From Hydrogenophaga sp. PAMC20947 (lineage in GTDB: Bacteria; Pseudomonadota; Gammaproteobacteria; Burkholderiales; Burkholderiaceae_C): DNA of 64,000 nt. Position numbers and translations under genes: made by a program. Positions 62,487 through 64,000 of the stretch are shown one piece after another (within the stretch, counting starts at the first letter, position 1; the number at the start of each line of letters is the position of its first letter). Under the pieces are notes generated by a model, which saw only the letters and a program-made list of their open reading frames with translations, ran no database searches and was not told the origin of the DNA. Location of the stretch: NCBI RefSeq assembly GCF_004795855.1, contig NZ_CP039252.1:992001-1056000 (forward strand), read 5' to 3'.

Positions 62487-64000
62487 TCACTTATTCAATC
62501 GCAGCAGCCGTGCGTTGACGGCCACGATCACGGTGCTCGCGGCCATCAGTGCCGCGCCCAGGGCCGGCGACAGCAGCACGCCCCAAGCGTAGAGTGCGCC
62601 GGCCGCCAGGGGGATGGCAATCACGTTGTAGCCCGTGGCCCAAAAGAGGTTCTGGATCATCTTGCGGTAGGTAGCGCGGGACAGCTCGACGATGGCCACG
62701 ACATCCAGCGGGTTGCTGCGCACCAGAATGATGTCAGCGGTTTCCACCGCCACGTCAGACCCGGCACCGATGGCGATACCGACATCGGCCTGCGCCAGTG
62801 CCGGCGCGTCGTTCACGCCGTCGCCGGTCATGGCCACCAACACGCCGCGCGCCTGGACCTCCTTGACCTTGGCGGCCTTGTCCTGGGGCAGCACTTCGGC
62901 GAAGAACTCGTCCAGCCCGACCTGGTCTGCAACCCACTTGGCGGTCGCCTGGTTGTCGCCGGTGAGCATCATGCAGCGGATGTCGAGTGCCCTCAGCGCT
63001 TCAATGGCTTTCTTCGCCTCTGGCCGGACGATGTCGGCCAAGGCGATCGCTCCCTTCAACTTCCCGTCGACCAGGATGAACACGACGGTCTTGCCTTGCG
63101 CCTGCAGGGGCTCGATGCGCTCGTCCGCCAGTTCGATGTTCTGTTCGCGTAAATAGCCCGGGCTGACGACCTTGATCTCGCGGCCATCGACCTTGCCCTC
63201 GACGCCTTTGCCAGGGATGCTCTTGAAATCTTTGACGGCCAGCTTCGCGTCCGATGCGTCGGCGATTGCCTTGGCGATGGGGTGTTCGGAATTCGCGTCC
63301 ACCGAGGCCGCGTATTTGCGCAGCGTCTCTTCATCGATGTCCTGGGCCAGCAGCAAGGTATCGGTGACGCCAAAGCGGCCTTCGGTGAGGGTGCCGGTCT
63401 TGTCGAAGATGACGGCCTGCAGCTTGCGCGCGCCTTCGAACGCCCCACGGTTGCGGATCAACAGGCCGTTGCTTGCGGCCAATGCCGTGGAGACGGCCAC
63501 CACCAGCGGCACGGCCAGACCGAGCGCATGCGGACAGGTGATCACCATCACGGTCACGGCGCGCTCTATGGCGAACGCCAGTTCCGTGTCCATGAAAAGC
63601 AACCAGACCAGGAAGGTGCCCGCACCGCTGACCAGCGCAATGAGGGTGAGCCACATCGCTGCGGTGTCGGCGAGGTTCTGCGTTTTCGATTTGCTTTCCT
63701 GGGCTTGCTTGACCAGGTCGATCACCTGCGACAGGAACGAGTCCTTGCCGGTCCCTTTGACCTCGATGGTCAGCGAGCCTTCGCCGTTGATGGCGCCGCC
63801 GATGACCTTGCCGCCGCTTTTCTTGGTGACCGGCGTCGACTCGCCGGTGAGCATCGCCTCGTTGACCGAGCTCTCGCCCTTGACGACGGTGCCGTCGGCC
63901 GGGACTTTTTCGCCCGGCTTGACCAGCACCTTGTCATCGACCGACAACTCGTTCAGCGGCACGTCTTTCACGCTGCCGTCGGGCATCAGTTTGTGCGCGT
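62487..64000 (-). CDS. copB: Heavy-metal P1B-type ATPase, CopB-like (5' end cut by window edge)
   Basis: About 504 C-terminal residues of a P1B ATPase are present and the frame continues beyond the right edge. Visible motifs: actuator MLTGESTPVTKK, the membrane metal-binding motif TCPHALGLAVP (CPH instead of CPC), phosphorylation motif FDKTGTLTEG, SEHPIAKAI (conserved HP), MLTGDNQATAKWVA and AMTGDGVNDAPALAQADVGIAIGAGSDVA. The CPH motif is the mark of the P1B-3 (CopB) group, which exports copper or silver. The N-terminal His-rich or metal-binding domain is outside the window. The right-edge residues read AHKLMPDGSVKDV. Confidence 0.92.
   Translation of the reverse strand, partial: AHKLMPDGSVKDVPLNELSVDDKVLVKPGEKVPADGTVVKGESSVNEAMLTGESTPVTKKSGGKVIGGAINGEGSLTIEVKGTGKDSFLSQVIDLVKQAQESKSKTQNLADTAAMWLTLIALVSGAGTFLVWLLFMDTELAFAIERAVTVMVITCPHALGLAVPLVVAVSTALAASNGLLIRNRGAFEGARKLQAVIFDKTGTLTEGRFGVTDTLLLAQDIDEETLRKYAASVDANSEHPIAKAIADASDAKLAVKDFKSIPGKGVEGKVDGREIKVVSPGYLREQNIELADERIEPLQAQGKTVVFILVDGKLKGAIALADIVRPEAKKAIEALRALDIRCMMLTGDNQATAKWVADQVGLDEFFAEVLPQDKAAKVKEVQARGVLVAMTGDGVNDAPALAQADVGIAIGAGSDVAVETADIILVRSNPLDVVAIVELSRATYRKMIQNLFWATGYNVIAIPLAAGALYAWGVLLSPALGAALMAASTVIVAVNARLLRLNK

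Overview
The window comes from a high-GC betaproteobacterium, most likely of the family Comamonadaceae (order Burkholderiales). The evidence is the gene order ilvB-ilvH-ilvC-pssA-leuA, the paired N-degron transferases bpt and aat, the codon usage, and a palindromic repeat of a type familiar from this family. The genus cannot be fixed from the sequence alone. The window cuts a gene at both ends: an asparaginase II family gene on the left and a copper-type P1B ATPase on the right.

From 1 to 15.7 kb the content is core chromosome. It holds asparaginase, a PII protein, a LOG-family phosphoribohydrolase, DgkA, an RDD membrane protein, and the branched-chain amino acid block (acetolactate synthase large and small subunits, ketol-acid reductoisomerase, phosphatidylserine synthase, and two different 2-isopropylmalate synthases in tandem). 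A PBP7-like D,D-peptidase, an IclR regulator, Bpt, Aat and a VanZ-like protein follow. The first leuA is preceded by a short leader ORF with two adjacent rare CTA leucine codons and a strong terminator, which reads as a transcription attenuator. A decayed tRNA-Asn 3' half with its terminator lies at 15.7-15.8 kb and marks the start of a gene-poor stretch.

From 16 to 26 kb the content is accessory. It includes a lone methyltransferase, a truncated hemoglobin with a small hypothetical gene divergent from a 1063-residue BTAD/ATPase regulator, a GYD-domain protein, and a two-component system (7TM histidine kinase plus NarL-type regulator). That system is divergent from a SapC-family gene. From 26.5 to 45.8 kb there is a two-partner secretion locus: one uninterrupted 5873-residue LktA-type filamentous adhesin followed by its TpsB/FhaC-type outer-membrane transporter. 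A perfect 10-bp-arm palindrome sits between the two-component system and the sapC-tpsA-tpsB genes and is a good candidate operator.

From 46.5 kb to the right edge there is a set of stress, redox and membrane genes: DUF3301, a CBS protein, a fused SagB/nitroreductase-type enzyme, DUF2254, a DUF6789-like membrane protein, a disulfide oxidoreductase with a tiny coupled upstream ORF, membrane PQQ glucose dehydrogenase, a double PRC-barrel protein, an AI-2E family transporter, a PEGL-type cation ATPase, and a CopB-like ATPase. A 172-bp direct repeat carrying the 3' end of the glucose dehydrogenase gene and the 5' end of the DUF2254 gene flanks the oxidoreductase/DUF6789 pair, so that pair looks inserted into an older gcd-DUF2254 unit. 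A shared 14-bp half-palindrome (TCTGTTCGTTATCG) lies upstream of the DUF6789 gene and in the gcd/PRC divergent region and suggests co-regulation. I saw no CRISPR array, rRNA, intact tRNA or complete insertion sequence.
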